From NCBI GenBank assembly GCA_003280515.1, contig QCER01000004.1, forward strand, positions 1-64,000: DNA of 64,000 nt, read 5' to 3'. The translations under genes were made by a program, and so were the position numbers. This document shows, piece by piece, positions 9,822 to 20,944 of this stretch. The notes below the pieces were generated by a model, which saw only the letters and a program-made list of their open reading frames with translations, was not told the origin of the DNA and did no database searches. Positions within the stretch are counted from its first letter, which is position 1; the number at the start of each line of letters is the position of its first letter. The DNA is from Prochlorococcus sp. AG-355-P18. GTDB lineage: Bacteria; Cyanobacteriota; Cyanobacteriia; PCC-6307; Cyanobiaceae.

Positions 9822-11057
9822 CTAATTAAGAGTCTTTCGTGTACTAATCATGCCTATGAAGCCTGTAGATTCTAATGAACATCTCAGTAACATCCCTGCA
9901 ATAAAAAATGATGCGATTAGTGAATTCCCGCCATAACTAATGAAAGGTAGTGGTAAGCCAGTAGTAGGCATAGAGCCTGTTGTCACAGCAATATGCATTA
10001 TTGATTGTCCTATCAACAATACACCACATCCAATAGATACTAATTTTGTATAGTTGTTCCTGCACTTTAGAGCAATTCTTACAGTTATATATGAGAAAAC
10101 TGCTAGAAAACCTAGGAATAAAGTACACCCTAACAAACCAAATTCTTCAGCAAAAATGGCAAAAATAAAATCTGTGTACATAAAAGGTAGGTACTGTAAT
10201 TTTTGTATAGACAAGCCAAAACCTTGACCAAATAGACCTCCTGAACCTATAGCTAATAAACTTTGAACCAATTGAAATCCATTTTCCTGTTGATCTTTCC
10301 AAGGATTAATAAATGAAGTAACTCTAAGTTTCTGATATTCGTTATTGAGAATACTTATACATCCAGTGATAAATCCTAATGAAGCAAATGAGCAAAGAGA
10401 ACTTAGTTTTACGCCTCCACATAAACCCATTACCCAAAAAAGAATTCCAGTTAATGATGCAGTACTTAAATTAGGCTGCTTTAGTATTAATAAAATTAAT
10501 AATCCAAAAGAGAATATTGAAATTAATTTTTTATCATTCTTAATCAAATTCCAATGAGCGAAAAGGTTAGAAGCTTCCAGAATTAGAAAAGGCTTAATTA
10601 ATTCAGATGGTTGTAGACGTAAATTTCCAAGTACTAGCCATCTTGAAGATCCGTTAACTGTAATTCCAGTAATATTGGTTAGTAATATTAGAAAAAATAA
10701 AACAAAAAAGATAATTCTTGAAAACTTTAAAAGATTTCTAATGTTTGTATTCAGAACAAAAGAAAATAGACCAATTCCCGGAATTGTCCAAATAATTTGT
10801 TTTTTTAAGAAGTAAGCCCAATTTCCCATTTCCTTACTAGCCACCCACCAACTTGATGATCCAAGAATGCATATTCCTAATATTGACCAAATCCCAATGA
10901 GAACAACGAGGATTTTTGCCTCATAAGGCCATATAGTCCAAGGTAAGGGAAATATAGGCTCTATTAAATTGCTTAGATTTTTTTTGTAATTAGAACTAAA
11001 GGTTTTTTTTCTTTTAGAAATTCTTCTGTATTTTATTTTTTCTTGACTTATCTCCAA
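9822..11057 (-). CDS. ftsW: SEDS-family peptidoglycan glycosyltransferase, FtsW type
   Basis: A polytopic 411-residue SEDS protein that polymerises lipid II during division or elongation. The family signatures RWLVLGNLRLQPSELIKP (near 137-155) and GLPLPFISYGGNSLI (near 367-381) are clear. The N-terminus is a long basic cytosolic stretch of about 45 residues. FtsW is the more usual choice for the single closest cyanobacterial copy, but RodA cannot be excluded by eye. It is divergent from the atp operon. Confidence 0.85.
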   Translation of the reverse strand: MEISQEKIKYRRISKRKKTFSSNYKKNLSNLIEPIFPLPWTIWPYEAKILVVLIGIWSILGICILGSSSWWVASKEMGNWAYFLKKQIIWTIPGIGLFSFVLNTNIRNLLKFSRIIFFVLFFLILLTNITGITVNGSSRWLVLGNLRLQPSELIKPFLILEASNLFAHWNLIKNDKKLISIFSFGLLILLILKQPNLSTASLTGILFWVMGLCGGVKLSSLCSFASLGFITGCISILNNEYQKLRVTSFINPWKDQQENGFQLVQSLLAIGSGGLFGQGFGLSIQKLQYLPFMYTDFIFAIFAEEFGLLGCTLFLGFLAVFSYITVRIALKCRNNYTKLVSIGCGVLLIGQSIMHIAVTTGSMPTTGLPLPFISYGGNSLIASFFIAGMLLRCSLESTGFIGMISTRKTLN

Positions 11058-11322
11058 TTTTTTAGATGCATATGTACTATTGAGACGTTTAATTGAGTTT
11101 TTGCCAAGTCTTTTATTAACGTTTTAAAGTGTTAAAGCAATAAAAAAGATTACTTTTCATAAATTTTATGTTGAAGAATAAATTAAAAAAAGTACTACAA
11201 ATTCATCATAAATCTTAAGAATTAATTTTTTATAAAAAAAAACTAGCTAAAAGGTACCTCTCCGTGATAGATTCCGTGAGTTTATATACTTACTTCAAAC
11301 CATTTAGAGAGGGTTCTAAACT

Positions 11323-11799
11323 ATGTTCACATCAGTGGACTCAAATAGAAAAAAACTTGAGCATCCCTCTAATGAGAATGCTCAATTTCCTCGATCCCTG
11401 AATAATTCGATCATCAAAGAAAGTAAATCTGGCATTGCCAATCAAATAGATAATTTGCTTTCTCAAAATGATGAATACACAAAATTGCAATTAACAATTT
11501 TTGGAATTACTTTTATTGTTTCTATTTTATTAGCTTCAATAACTGGAATTTTTCTAGGATTTACTTTTGGTTTCAGTATTTTTATAGGTGCAATAGCCGG
11601 TATTTTTTACCTACGTTTGCTTGCCAAAAGTATAGGGAAGCTTGGTAAAGAATCATCAGGTGTATCAAAATTGCAACTATTAGTTCCAGTTTGCCTCTTT
11701 ATTTTTGCGAGCAAGCTAGGATCTTTGGATATTTTTCCTGCAATGATGGGTTTTTTCATTTATAAGCCTTCACTCATTCTTTATTTTTCACGTTCTTAA
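11323..11799 (+). CDS. atpI: ATP synthase operon protein I
   Basis: The 158-residue first gene of the atp operon. Four hydrophobic segments lie from residue 50 onward, after a polar N-terminus. AtpI proteins help c-ring assembly but are not part of the finished enzyme. The gene is 22 bases before atpB. The divergent spacer to ftsW must carry the operon promoter. Confidence 0.88.
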   Translation: MFTSVDSNRKKLEHPSNENAQFPRSLNNSIIKESKSGIANQIDNLLSQNDEYTKLQLTIFGITFIVSILLASITGIFLGFTFGFSIFIGAIAGIFYLRLLAKSIGKLGKESSGVSKLQLLVPVCLFIFASKLGSLDIFPAMMGFFIYKPSLILYFSRS

Positions 11800-11821
11800 G
11801 TAAATTTTTTATTCAAAACAA

Positions 11822-12547
11822 ATGTTTTTTAATTCCTTGCTAACAAATTTTGCAGCATTAGAAGTTGGTCAACATCTTTATTGGCAAATTGGAAATATTA
11901 GACTACATGGGCAGGTTTTTTTAACATCTTGGATTTTATTAGGAGCGTTATTAGTTTTTATTTCTTTAGGAACTAAAAAGATGGAAAATGATCCTAAAGG
12001 TCTTCAAAACTTACTTGAGTTCCTCTGGGATTACATAAGAGATCTTGCTAGGACGCAAATAGGTGAAAAAGTTTATAGAGATTGGATGCCATTTATAGGT
12101 ACTTTATTTTTATTCGTCTTTGTCAGTAATTGGGGAGGAGCTTTAATTCCTTGGAGATTGATTAAGTTACCAAGTGGGGAATTAGGAGCACCTACTGCTG
12201 ATATCAATACAACTATAGCCTTGGCTTTATTGGTTTCACTTTCTTATTTCTATGCAGGTTTAAGCAATAAGGGTTGGAGATACTTCGAATACTATGTTCA
12301 CCCAACTCCGATTATGCTTCCTTTCAAAATTCTAGAGGATTTTACGAAACCTTTATCACTCTCTTTCAGGCTATTTGGAAATATTTTGGCTGATGAACTT
12401 GTTGTTGGTGTTTTAGTCTTTTTAGTCCCGCTAATTCTCCCAATACCTGTTATGTTCCTAGGATTGTTCACTAGTGCAATTCAGGCATTGATTTTCGCAA
12501 CTTTGGCCGCCTATTACATAGGAGAAGCTGTTGAAGAACATCATTAG
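11822..12547 (+). CDS. atpB: ATP synthase subunit a
   Basis: Forms the two proton half-channels of the FO motor. The 241-residue polytopic protein carries the essential Arg183 in [15 protein letters not shown], which faces the c-ring glutamate, and the family's C-terminal [17 protein letters not shown] helix. It lies between atpI and atpE. Confidence 0.97.
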   Translation: MFFNSLLTNFAALEVGQHLYWQIGNIRLHGQVFLTSWILLGALLVFISLGTKKMENDPKGLQNLLEFLWDYIRDLARTQIGEKVYRDWMPFIGTLFLFVFVSNWGGALIPWRLIKLPSGELGAPTADINTTIALALLVSLSYFYAGLSNKGWRYFEYYVHPTPIMLPFKILEDFTKPLSLSFRLFGNILADELVVGVLVFLVPLILPIPVMFLGLFTSAIQALIFATLAAYYIGEAVEEHH

Positions 12548-12608
12548 CTTTCTTTTAACAGACGCTTTTACAAAGAGTCTATAATCTGGCAAAATATCTA
12601 ATCGCGTA

Positions 12609-12627
12609 GGTCTGAATATATCAGACC
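12609..12627 (+). promoter_or_regulatory. Perfect hairpin between atpB and atpE
   Basis: GGTCTGA and TCAGACC form a 7-bp stem with an ATATA loop in the 158-base atpB-atpE spacer. There is no following T run, so it is not an intrinsic terminator. A processing or stabilising element is plausible, because the c subunit is needed in many copies per enzyme. Confidence 0.45.
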
Positions 12628-12687
12628 CATTCTTAAAACAAAGGATGTCCAAGCGTGTATGACAACAAAGATTATCACAAGTATTAA

Positions 12688-12951
<264 letters not shown>

Positions 12952-12956
12952 AAGTT

Positions 12957-12987
12957 AATATTGCTTCTAATCCTTATTAGCAATATT
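12957..12987 (+). promoter_or_regulatory. Long hairpin after atpE
   Basis: AATATTG/CAATATT (7 bp) continues after a 3-base bulge into CTAAT/ATTAG (5 bp) around a CCTT loop, 5 bases after the atpE stop. A T-rich but interrupted tail follows. It could partly terminate or stabilise the upstream message, raising atpE output relative to the downstream subunits. Confidence 0.5.
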
Positions 12988-13019
12988 TAAATTTAATTTT
13001 TTCACTTCAACTGAATCAT

Positions 13020-13481
13020 ATGTTGGCCTTTAATTTTTTTGGTGCTACAGAAGGTGGATTATTTGACATAAATGCCACTTTGCCACTTATGGCGATACAA
13101 GTAGTTGCGCTTACTTACATATTAAATTCTCTCTTTTTTAAGCCTGTTGGCAAAGTTGTAGAAAAAAGAGAAAAGTTTGTAAGTAATAATATTATTGAGG
13201 CCAAAAATAAACTTTCTGAGGTTAAAAAATTAGAAGCTGATTTATTAACTCAGCTTCAAAGCGCTCGTACAGAAGCTCAAAGAATTGTAAGCGAAGCTGA
13301 GAATGAGTCTGACAAGCTTTATAAAGAAGCACTAGAACTTGCCAACAATGAAGCAAATGCTTCAAAAGAAAAAGCAAGACTAGAAATTGAAAGTCAGACG
13401 TCTTCTGCTCGTGATCAACTTTCTAAACAGGCTGACGATCTAAGCGAACTTATTGTTAATAGATTGATTCTAGAAAAATGA
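13020..13481 (+). CDS. atpF2: ATP synthase subunit b'
   Basis: The second, b-like stator subunit found in photosynthetic bacteria and plastids (also called atpG). One hydrophobic segment near residues 20-40 is followed by a long charged coiled coil. It has 153 residues. Its stop overlaps the atpF start by 4 bases (ATGA), indicating coupled translation with its partner. Confidence 0.95.
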   Translation: MLAFNFFGATEGGLFDINATLPLMAIQVVALTYILNSLFFKPVGKVVEKREKFVSNNIIEAKNKLSEVKKLEADLLTQLQSARTEAQRIVSEAENESDKLYKEALELANNEANASKEKARLEIESQTSSARDQLSKQADDLSELIVNRLILEK

Positions 13482-13990
13482 ATTTAACTCTTTTAGCTAC
13501 AGAAGGTTTTGGATTGAACTTCAATTTATTCGAAACCAATATCCTTAATTGGGCTGTAGTAGTTTTCGGTCTTTATAAATTTTTGCCTGGTTTCCTAGGT
13601 AAAATGCTTCAAAAAAGAAGAGAAGGTATCCTTCTTGAACTAAAAGATGCTGAAGATCGACTCCTAAATGCAACTCAAGCTTTAGAAAAGGCGAAGAAAG
13701 ATTTATCTTTAGCAGAAGAAAAAGCTTCTCAAATAAAAGCAGATTCCCTCAAAAGATCTGAATCAATCAGAATGGAAAGTGAGAAAAAAGCGATAGAGGA
13801 GATGGCACGAATTAAACAAAGTGCAATCTCTGATGAGAGCTCTGAAGCATCCAGAGCAATTTCTCAACTTCGAAAAGAAGCTGTAGAACTAGCAATTAAG
13901 AAAGCTTTAGATTCTCTCCCAAATAGACTTGATAAAACAACACAAGAAAATTTGGTAACTCAATCAATTAACAATATTGAGGTGAACTAA
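13478..13990 (+). CDS. atpF: ATP synthase subunit b
   Basis: A stator subunit of 170 residues. An N-terminal membrane helix (about 20-45) precedes a long Lys/Glu/Ala-rich coiled coil that pairs with b'. It overlaps b' upstream by 4 bases and atpH downstream by 1 base. Confidence 0.95.
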   Translation: MNLTLLATEGFGLNFNLFETNILNWAVVVFGLYKFLPGFLGKMLQKRREGILLELKDAEDRLLNATQALEKAKKDLSLAEEKASQIKADSLKRSESIRMESEKKAIEEMARIKQSAISDESSEASRAISQLRKEAVELAIKKALDSLPNRLDKTTQENLVTQSINNIEVN

Positions 13991-14532
13991 TGCCACTTTT
14001 AAATTCAGTTACTACACCATACGCAGAGGCATTACTTCAAGTTGTGAATGAAAATTCGCAAACTGAAGAGATGGTTTCTGAAGTTAAACAACTCTTGGAA
14101 TTAATAAATGATTCCCCTGAACTGGAGAAGGCACTATCCTCTCCCATTTTAGAGACAGATGCTAAGAAGAAAATCATTAATGAAATTTTTTCAAAAAAGG
14201 TTAATTCTTCTTTATTGAATTTCTTAAAATTATTGGCCGATAGGCAAAGAATTGGAATCATTACTTCAATTCTGAATAGGTTTTTAGAGATTTACCGAGA
14301 AAATAGTAATATTGCTTTGGCAACTGTTACTTCTGCAGTTGAGCTTACTGATGAACAGAAAGGTTTAATTACCAAAAAGATCATCAATATTGCTGGAACT
14401 GAAAAATTAGAACTTGTAACTAAAATCGACCCATCTCTTATTGGTGGTTTCGTCGCCAGTGTAGGATCAAAAGTAATTGATGCTTCTCTCGCTTCACAAA
14501 TTAGAAAACTTGGCTTATCCCTTTCCAAGTAA
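13990..14532 (+). CDS. atpH: ATP synthase subunit delta
   Basis: A 180-residue soluble stator subunit that ties F1 to the b/b' stalk. It has the family's helical N-terminal domain and a C-terminal segment with IDPSLIGGFVASVGSKVID, a conserved OSCP/delta motif. It shares one base with the atpF stop. Confidence 0.95.
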   Translation: MPLLNSVTTPYAEALLQVVNENSQTEEMVSEVKQLLELINDSPELEKALSSPILETDAKKKIINEIFSKKVNSSLLNFLKLLADRQRIGIITSILNRFLEIYRENSNIALATVTSAVELTDEQKGLITKKIINIAGTEKLELVTKIDPSLIGGFVASVGSKVIDASLASQIRKLGLSLSK

Positions 14533-14550
14533 CTTTTAAATCAACCTTAA

Positions 14551-16080
<1,530 letters not shown>

Positions 16081-16098
16081 ATTTATTTAGGAGATACC

Positions 16099-17049
16099 AT
16101 GGCAAATCTTAAAGAGATTAGAGATCGAATCGTTTCCGTTAAAAATACAAGAAAAATAACGGAGGCCATGAGACTTGTTGCAGCTGCAAAAGTTAGAAGA
16201 GCTCAAGATCAAGTTCTTAAGAGTAGACCTTTTGCAGATAAACTTGCACGAGTCTTAGAAAATATTCAATCTAGAGTACAATTTGAGGCTGTTGACTCTC
16301 CTCTATTATCCAAGAGAGAAGTAAAGAGTATCTCCTTGGTTTGCATAACTGCGGATAGAGGTTTATGCGGTGGATACAATACAAACATTATAAAAAAGGT
16401 AGAAATAAGATACGCAGAATTAGTCAAACAAGGGTACCAGCCAAATTTAATTTTGGTAGGGAAGAAAGCTATTGGATATTTTCAAAATAGAAAGGATAAA
16501 TATGTAATTAAAAGTACTTTCAAAGAACTAGAACAAGTACCTACAGTCAAGGATTCTGAAGGAGTTACAAATGAGATTTTAGCCGAATTTCTTTCAGAAA
16601 ATTCTGATAGGGTGGAAATTATTTACACGAAATTCATCACTTTAGTTAGCTGTGCCCCTGTCGTTCAAACACTATTGCCACTTGACCCTCAAGGAATAGC
16701 TGAGGAAAACGATGAAATTTTTAGGTTGACTACAAAAGATAGTAAGTTACTTGTTGAAAAATCAAATATTGAAAAAAGTGATTCAGAGAAGTTACCTTCA
16801 GATATTGTTTTTGAACAAAGTCCTGATCAACTATTAGATTCCTTGTTACCATTATATTTACAGAATCAGGTACTAAGAGCTCTTCAAGAGTCGGCAGCTT
16901 CAGAACTCGCTTGCAGGATGACTGCTATGAATAATGCAAGTGATAATGCTAAAGAATTAGCAAGTACTTTGAATCTAACCTATAACAAAGCCAGACAAGC
17001 AGCTATTACACAAGAAATATTAGAAGTTGTAGGAGGTTCAGCAGTTTAG
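16099..17049 (+). CDS. atpG: ATP synthase subunit gamma
   Basis: Rotor shaft of F1, 316 residues. The N- and C-terminal helices ([35 protein letters not shown]) are conserved. It is longer than bacterial gamma (about 287) because of the cyanobacterial insert near residues 200-235. That insert lacks the two cysteines used for thioredoxin control in chloroplasts. It is the last atp gene of this operon (called atpC in plastid nomenclature). Confidence 0.98.
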   Translation: MANLKEIRDRIVSVKNTRKITEAMRLVAAAKVRRAQDQVLKSRPFADKLARVLENIQSRVQFEAVDSPLLSKREVKSISLVCITADRGLCGGYNTNIIKKVEIRYAELVKQGYQPNLILVGKKAIGYFQNRKDKYVIKSTFKELEQVPTVKDSEGVTNEILAEFLSENSDRVEIIYTKFITLVSCAPVVQTLLPLDPQGIAEENDEIFRLTTKDSKLLVEKSNIEKSDSEKLPSDIVFEQSPDQLLDSLLPLYLQNQVLRALQESAASELACRMTAMNNASDNAKELASTLNLTYNKARQAAITQEILEVVGGSAV

Positions 17050-17065
17050 CAATAAGTTTTGGGAT

Positions 17066-17392
17066 ATGCCTGAATACAATATCAAAGTTCAATTTGAGCA
17101 AAAGATTTTTAGTTTTTTATGTTCTGAGGATCAAGATATTATTACAGCGGCAAAAATGAATGGAATAGATTTACCAAGTAGTTGTTGTTCAGGAGTTTGT
17201 ACAGATTGTGCATCCATGATATTGGAAGGATCCGTAGATCAGGAAGATGCTATGGGATTAAATGATGATTTACGGGAAAAGGGCTTTGCACTTTTGTGTG
17301 TAGCATACCCCAAGTCAGATTTGAATATTGTTATTGGTAAAGAAGTCGAAGATGATTTATATAATGACCAATTTGGTAAATATCAAAAATGA
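17066..17392 (+). CDS. Plant-type [2Fe-2S] ferredoxin
   Basis: A 108-residue electron carrier. Cys40, Cys45, Cys48 and Cys78 follow the CX4CX2C...C spacing of plant-type ferredoxins. An acidic C-terminal tail (VEDDLYNDQF) extends about 10 residues beyond PetF. It lies 16 bases after atpG and may be read through from the atp operon. It looks like a divergent ferredoxin rather than the main photosynthetic PetF. Confidence 0.9.
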   Translation: MPEYNIKVQFEQKIFSFLCSEDQDIITAAKMNGIDLPSSCCSGVCTDCASMILEGSVDQEDAMGLNDDLREKGFALLCVAYPKSDLNIVIGKEVEDDLYNDQFGKYQK

Positions 17393-17580
17393 AATTAAGC
17401 TCTGTTGATTATTATTTAGATTGGCCAGTTTCAATAAAATTAAAAAATTTAAGGGGATTCATTATTACAAATTTAGAAAAAAAAGGAGATTTAATTCGAT
17501 GGTCAATTGTTGATATACAAAATTCTGTTGACTCTTTTGGAACAAAAAAACTTAAGATTAAAGCTGTCATAGCTAATTAA
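17389..17580 (+). CDS. Small conserved hypothetical protein
   Basis: A 63-residue protein that I do not recognise. Its ATG overlaps the ferredoxin stop by 4 bases (ATGA), so the two are translationally coupled. It is soluble, basic and rich in Lys and Ile, with alternating hydrophobic residues suggesting a beta-strand fold. Coupling hints at a function with the ferredoxin. Confidence 0.65.
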   Translation: MKLSSVDYYLDWPVSIKLKNLRGFIITNLEKKGDLIRWSIVDIQNSVDSFGTKKLKIKAVIAN

Positions 17581-17607
17581 AAAATATAAATTGGAATATT
17601 TTTAAAA

Positions 17608-18666
17608 ATGGAAAATTCACCAACAATATTCATTGTTCCAACTGGTATCGGTTGTGAGGTGGGAGGTTTTGCTGGGGATGCACTTCCTACCGCTAAATTA
17701 TTAGCATCCGCAAGTGGATGTTTAATTACTCATCCAAATGTTATGAATGGCGGTACTCTTTCTGAAAAAGATAAAAATATTTTTTATGTTGAGGGTTATA
17801 GTTTAGACCGACTTGCTAAAGGAGAAATCGCTTTAAAAAGTGTAAAGCAACAGAAAATTGGAATAATTTTTGATTCAGCCATTGAAAAAGAAATATTAGT
17901 AAGACATTTACAAGTTGCTGATGCATGTGTTTCTACTTTAGGAATTAATGTTCATTCTTATGTGATTACAAAAAAGCCATTAAACATAGTTATTAGTTCT
18001 GATTCATCAAAAATCAGTGGTGGCACAATTGAAAATCCTGATACTCTAATTGATGCTGGAAAATGTTTAATAGAAAAAGGAGTTACGGCCATAGCAATTG
18101 TGGCAAAATTTCCAGATGATCCAGATTCTTTAGAAACTAATATCTATCGAGAGGGGAAAGGTGTTGATCCTATTGCTGGAGTCGAAGCAGTTATAAGTCA
18201 TTTAATAAGCAAATTTTTAAAAGTCCCCTGTGCTCACGCACCTGCTTTAAATCCAATTGAATTGAATGAAAATTTAGATCCTCGTGCAGCTGCAGAAGAA
18301 ATAGGATACACCTTTTTACCATCAGTACTGATTGGGTTAAGCAATGCACCTGACGTTGTTGAATTGCCGGCTAAAAATGAATCAATCTCACTACACCCTG
18401 ATCAAATTGAATCTATTGTTGTTCCTAATGGTGCATTAGGTGGAGAAGCAGTACTAGCAGGGATTGAAAAAGGTTTAAATATTATCTCTGTAAAAAATCA
18501 AAATATATTAAAAGTGACAAATGAGTTTTATAATTATCCCAATCTTTTTGAAGTTGATAATTATTTAGAAGCTGCAGGCATAATTCTTGCTATCAAAAAA
18601 GGTATCAACCTTGATTCAGTTAAACGGCCTTTAAAAAAAATCCAACAGTATTCTTATAGTGATTAA
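17608..18666 (+). CDS. DUF3326-family protein
   Basis: The 352-residue protein matches a cyanobacterial family of unknown function (DUF3326). It contains Gly-rich stretches such as IVPTGIGCEVGGFAGDALPTA near the N-terminus and VVPNGALGGEAVLAGIEKG near 270-290, suggesting a ligand-binding fold. It has no membrane segments. It converges with nadE, overlapping by 4 bases. Confidence 0.7.
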   Translation: MENSPTIFIVPTGIGCEVGGFAGDALPTAKLLASASGCLITHPNVMNGGTLSEKDKNIFYVEGYSLDRLAKGEIALKSVKQQKIGIIFDSAIEKEILVRHLQVADACVSTLGINVHSYVITKKPLNIVISSDSSKISGGTIENPDTLIDAGKCLIEKGVTAIAIVAKFPDDPDSLETNIYREGKGVDPIAGVEAVISHLISKFLKVPCAHAPALNPIELNENLDPRAAAEEIGYTFLPSVLIGLSNAPDVVELPAKNESISLHPDQIESIVVPNGALGGEAVLAGIEKGLNIISVKNQNILKVTNEFYNYPNLFEVDNYLEAAGIILAIKKGINLDSVKRPLKKIQQYSYSD

Positions 18667-20360
18667 TAAGATATTGCTATGGGAACTCTCCAGTCACTTC
18701 CTAATGATTGACTGCTTAGTTTTAGGATTGGAGGAGCCTGCTTTCTTTTGAATTCCGCTTTTTTTATGAGTGAGATAATTTTTAAAATTAAATCTTTTTT
18801 ATAACCTTCTTCTTCTAGTTGTTGTAAATCTTTTTTCTCTTCAATAATCCCTTTAAGAATATTATCTAAAATAGAATAAGGTGGGAGAGAATCAGTATCT
18901 AATTGATCAGGACCTAATTCGGCACTTGGAGCTTTCGTACGTATATTTTCTCCAATTATATCTACATTAGTATTTAACATATAAAACTTCCTACGATTAA
19001 TTGAATCTTCACTATCAAGCCAATTGCATAATTTAAAAACATTAGTTTTATATAAATCCCCAATTACAGATAATCCCCCATTCATATCACCATAAAGTGT
19101 GCAATATCCCACGGCCAGTTCTGATTTATTGCCTGTTGAGAGTAACAAATGCTTTTCTTGATTTGCTAAAGCCATAAGAAGTGTACCTCTTATCCTTGAC
19201 TGAATATTTTGATTTGTTATTTCAGCCATCTCGAAAGATATGGATTTTATAAATGATTCTTCAAAAGAGGTCATCAAGTTTTCAATTGGAATGCTTTTGA
19301 AACTTATCTTTAATCTTCTTGCTAAATCTTTTGCATCACTCTTCGAATGAGATGAACTCCACTTAGAGGGCATTGAAACGCAATAAACATTATCACTTCC
19401 CAGAGCCGCTGTAGCAATTGCTGAGACAAGCGCTGAATCTATACCACCACTTAATCCAACTAGAGCTGTTTTAAACCCACATTTTTTTGCATAATCTTTA
19501 ACACCAAGGACTAATGCATCAAAAATTGATGACATTTCAGAGTTTTCAAATTCATTTTTTTCAGGTTTTGTTTGCTCAATTTCCCAACTGGAGAGATCTT
19601 CCGAAAAAGATTTTAGTTGCTTAATTTTAGATCCATTCTTATCAAGAATAAAACTATTTCCATCAAAAATTAAATTATCATTAGCTCCTATCTGGTTGAC
19701 ATAAATAAGCGGTACTTGAAGATATTGTGCAGCAAAACTGGAGACCTTAGATCTTAGCTCTAACTTTTTTAGAGTGTATGGGGAGGCTGATAAATTTACT
19801 AAAATATCAACTTTTTTTTTCTTTAAATCAATAATGGGATTTTTTCTATGGATTCCTCTACCTTCTATATCTTTATTGACCCATAAATCCTCACATATAG
19901 TAAAGCCAAGTCGCCAAGTTTTATTTTTAATTTGTTTAATCAATATGGAAACTTTTTCTTCTGATCTAAAGTATCTTTTCTCATCAAATACTTCATACGT
20001 GGGAAGAATAATTTTCCGAGCAATTATTTTCCATTCACCGCCCTCAACTAACGCAATAGAATTATAAAGATTAGGAAAAAAAGAATCATTTATTATCTCA
20101 GCTATTCCGATTGAGATGCTTAAGTTTCCATATTTTTTATTAATATCTAAAGCTAATTGATCAAGAATTTGGTATTGATTGTTTATTAAATTTTTTTTAA
20201 AAAGTAAGTCATTTGCAGGATATCCCCATAATGATAATTCTGGAGTAAGAACAAAATCAGCAGAAATTGAGCTAGCTTTCGAAGCAATATTTAGTATTTT
20301 TTTTGCATTGCCCTTTAAATCTCCAACAACTGGATTTATTTGGGCAAGTAAAAATTTCAT
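18663..20360 (-). CDS. nadE: Glutamine-dependent NAD+ synthetase
   Basis: Converts nicotinate adenine dinucleotide to NAD+ using ATP and glutamine amide nitrogen. The N-terminal nitrilase-type glutaminase has the catalytic triad Glu41, Lys116 and Cys156 (in ICEDLW). The C-terminal synthetase domain has the PP-loop SGGIDS at 304-309. It has 565 residues, normal for the two-domain form. It overlaps nadD by 4 bases, so the last two steps of NAD synthesis share an operon. Confidence 0.96.
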   Translation of the reverse strand: MKFLLAQINPVVGDLKGNAKKILNIASKASSISADFVLTPELSLWGYPANDLLFKKNLINNQYQILDQLALDINKKYGNLSISIGIAEIINDSFFPNLYNSIALVEGGEWKIIARKIILPTYEVFDEKRYFRSEEKVSILIKQIKNKTWRLGFTICEDLWVNKDIEGRGIHRKNPIIDLKKKKVDILVNLSASPYTLKKLELRSKVSSFAAQYLQVPLIYVNQIGANDNLIFDGNSFILDKNGSKIKQLKSFSEDLSSWEIEQTKPEKNEFENSEMSSIFDALVLGVKDYAKKCGFKTALVGLSGGIDSALVSAIATAALGSDNVYCVSMPSKWSSSHSKSDAKDLARRLKISFKSIPIENLMTSFEESFIKSISFEMAEITNQNIQSRIRGTLLMALANQEKHLLLSTGNKSELAVGYCTLYGDMNGGLSVIGDLYKTNVFKLCNWLDSEDSINRRKFYMLNTNVDIIGENIRTKAPSAELGPDQLDTDSLPPYSILDNILKGIIEEKKDLQQLEEEGYKKDLILKIISLIKKAEFKRKQAPPILKLSSQSLGSDWRVPIAISY

Positions 20361-20935
20361 TCAACTAATTTGATGGATTCATATAAATTATTCTTCTTAA
20401 CTATATCTATTAACGACGACGGTAAATTAGAACAATTAAAATTTAATCTAAACTTAGAACTTGAAATGTTTGGGGTTTTGATAGTTGAAATCTTAAATTT
20501 CACTCTATAAGTTTCTAACATTTTAAGAGTATTTGATGAAACGGGATATCCCTCTCTTAAAATTATAAAAAAACTTACTTCTAAAATAATTTTGTCGAAA
20601 TCTTTCCAGTAGAAAATATCTTTAATTAAATCACTCCCAATAACAAAATCTAAATTATTAAATTTATAAATTTCTTTACATTTTTTGATTGACTCTACTG
20701 CCCATTGGCTACTTATTTTTTGATTAAATAAAATTTTTGGATTATCTAAATCATCAATAAGAGTTTTTAATAAATGGCTACGAATTGAGATATCCTCTAT
20801 GTGCTTTTTTTTGGGGTTGTTGCTTACATAGCTAATGGTAAAAGCATAAATTTTGGATAAATCTTCAAGAATTTTTTTGTGACCAATTGTAGGTGGATCA
20901 GCGCTCGTACCAAATAAAGCAATGCTTTTTTCCAT
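20357..20935 (-). CDS. nadD: Nicotinate-nucleotide adenylyltransferase
   Basis: Adenylates nicotinate mononucleotide; its product feeds the NadE encoded directly downstream. It has 192 residues. The nucleotidyltransferase motif appears as GTSADPPTIGH at residues 9-19, in which Ala-Asp-Pro replaces the common Phe-Asp-Pro. The substrate-side SSKFR motif near 169 is present as expected. Confidence 0.9.
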   Translation of the reverse strand: MEKSIALFGTSADPPTIGHKKILEDLSKIYAFTISYVSNNPKKKHIEDISIRSHLLKTLIDDLDNPKILFNQKISSQWAVESIKKCKEIYKFNNLDFVIGSDLIKDIFYWKDFDKIILEVSFFIILREGYPVSSNTLKMLETYRVKFKISTIKTPNISSSKFRLNFNCSNLPSSLIDIVKKNNLYESIKLVE

Positions 20936-20944
20936 TTCTATGTT

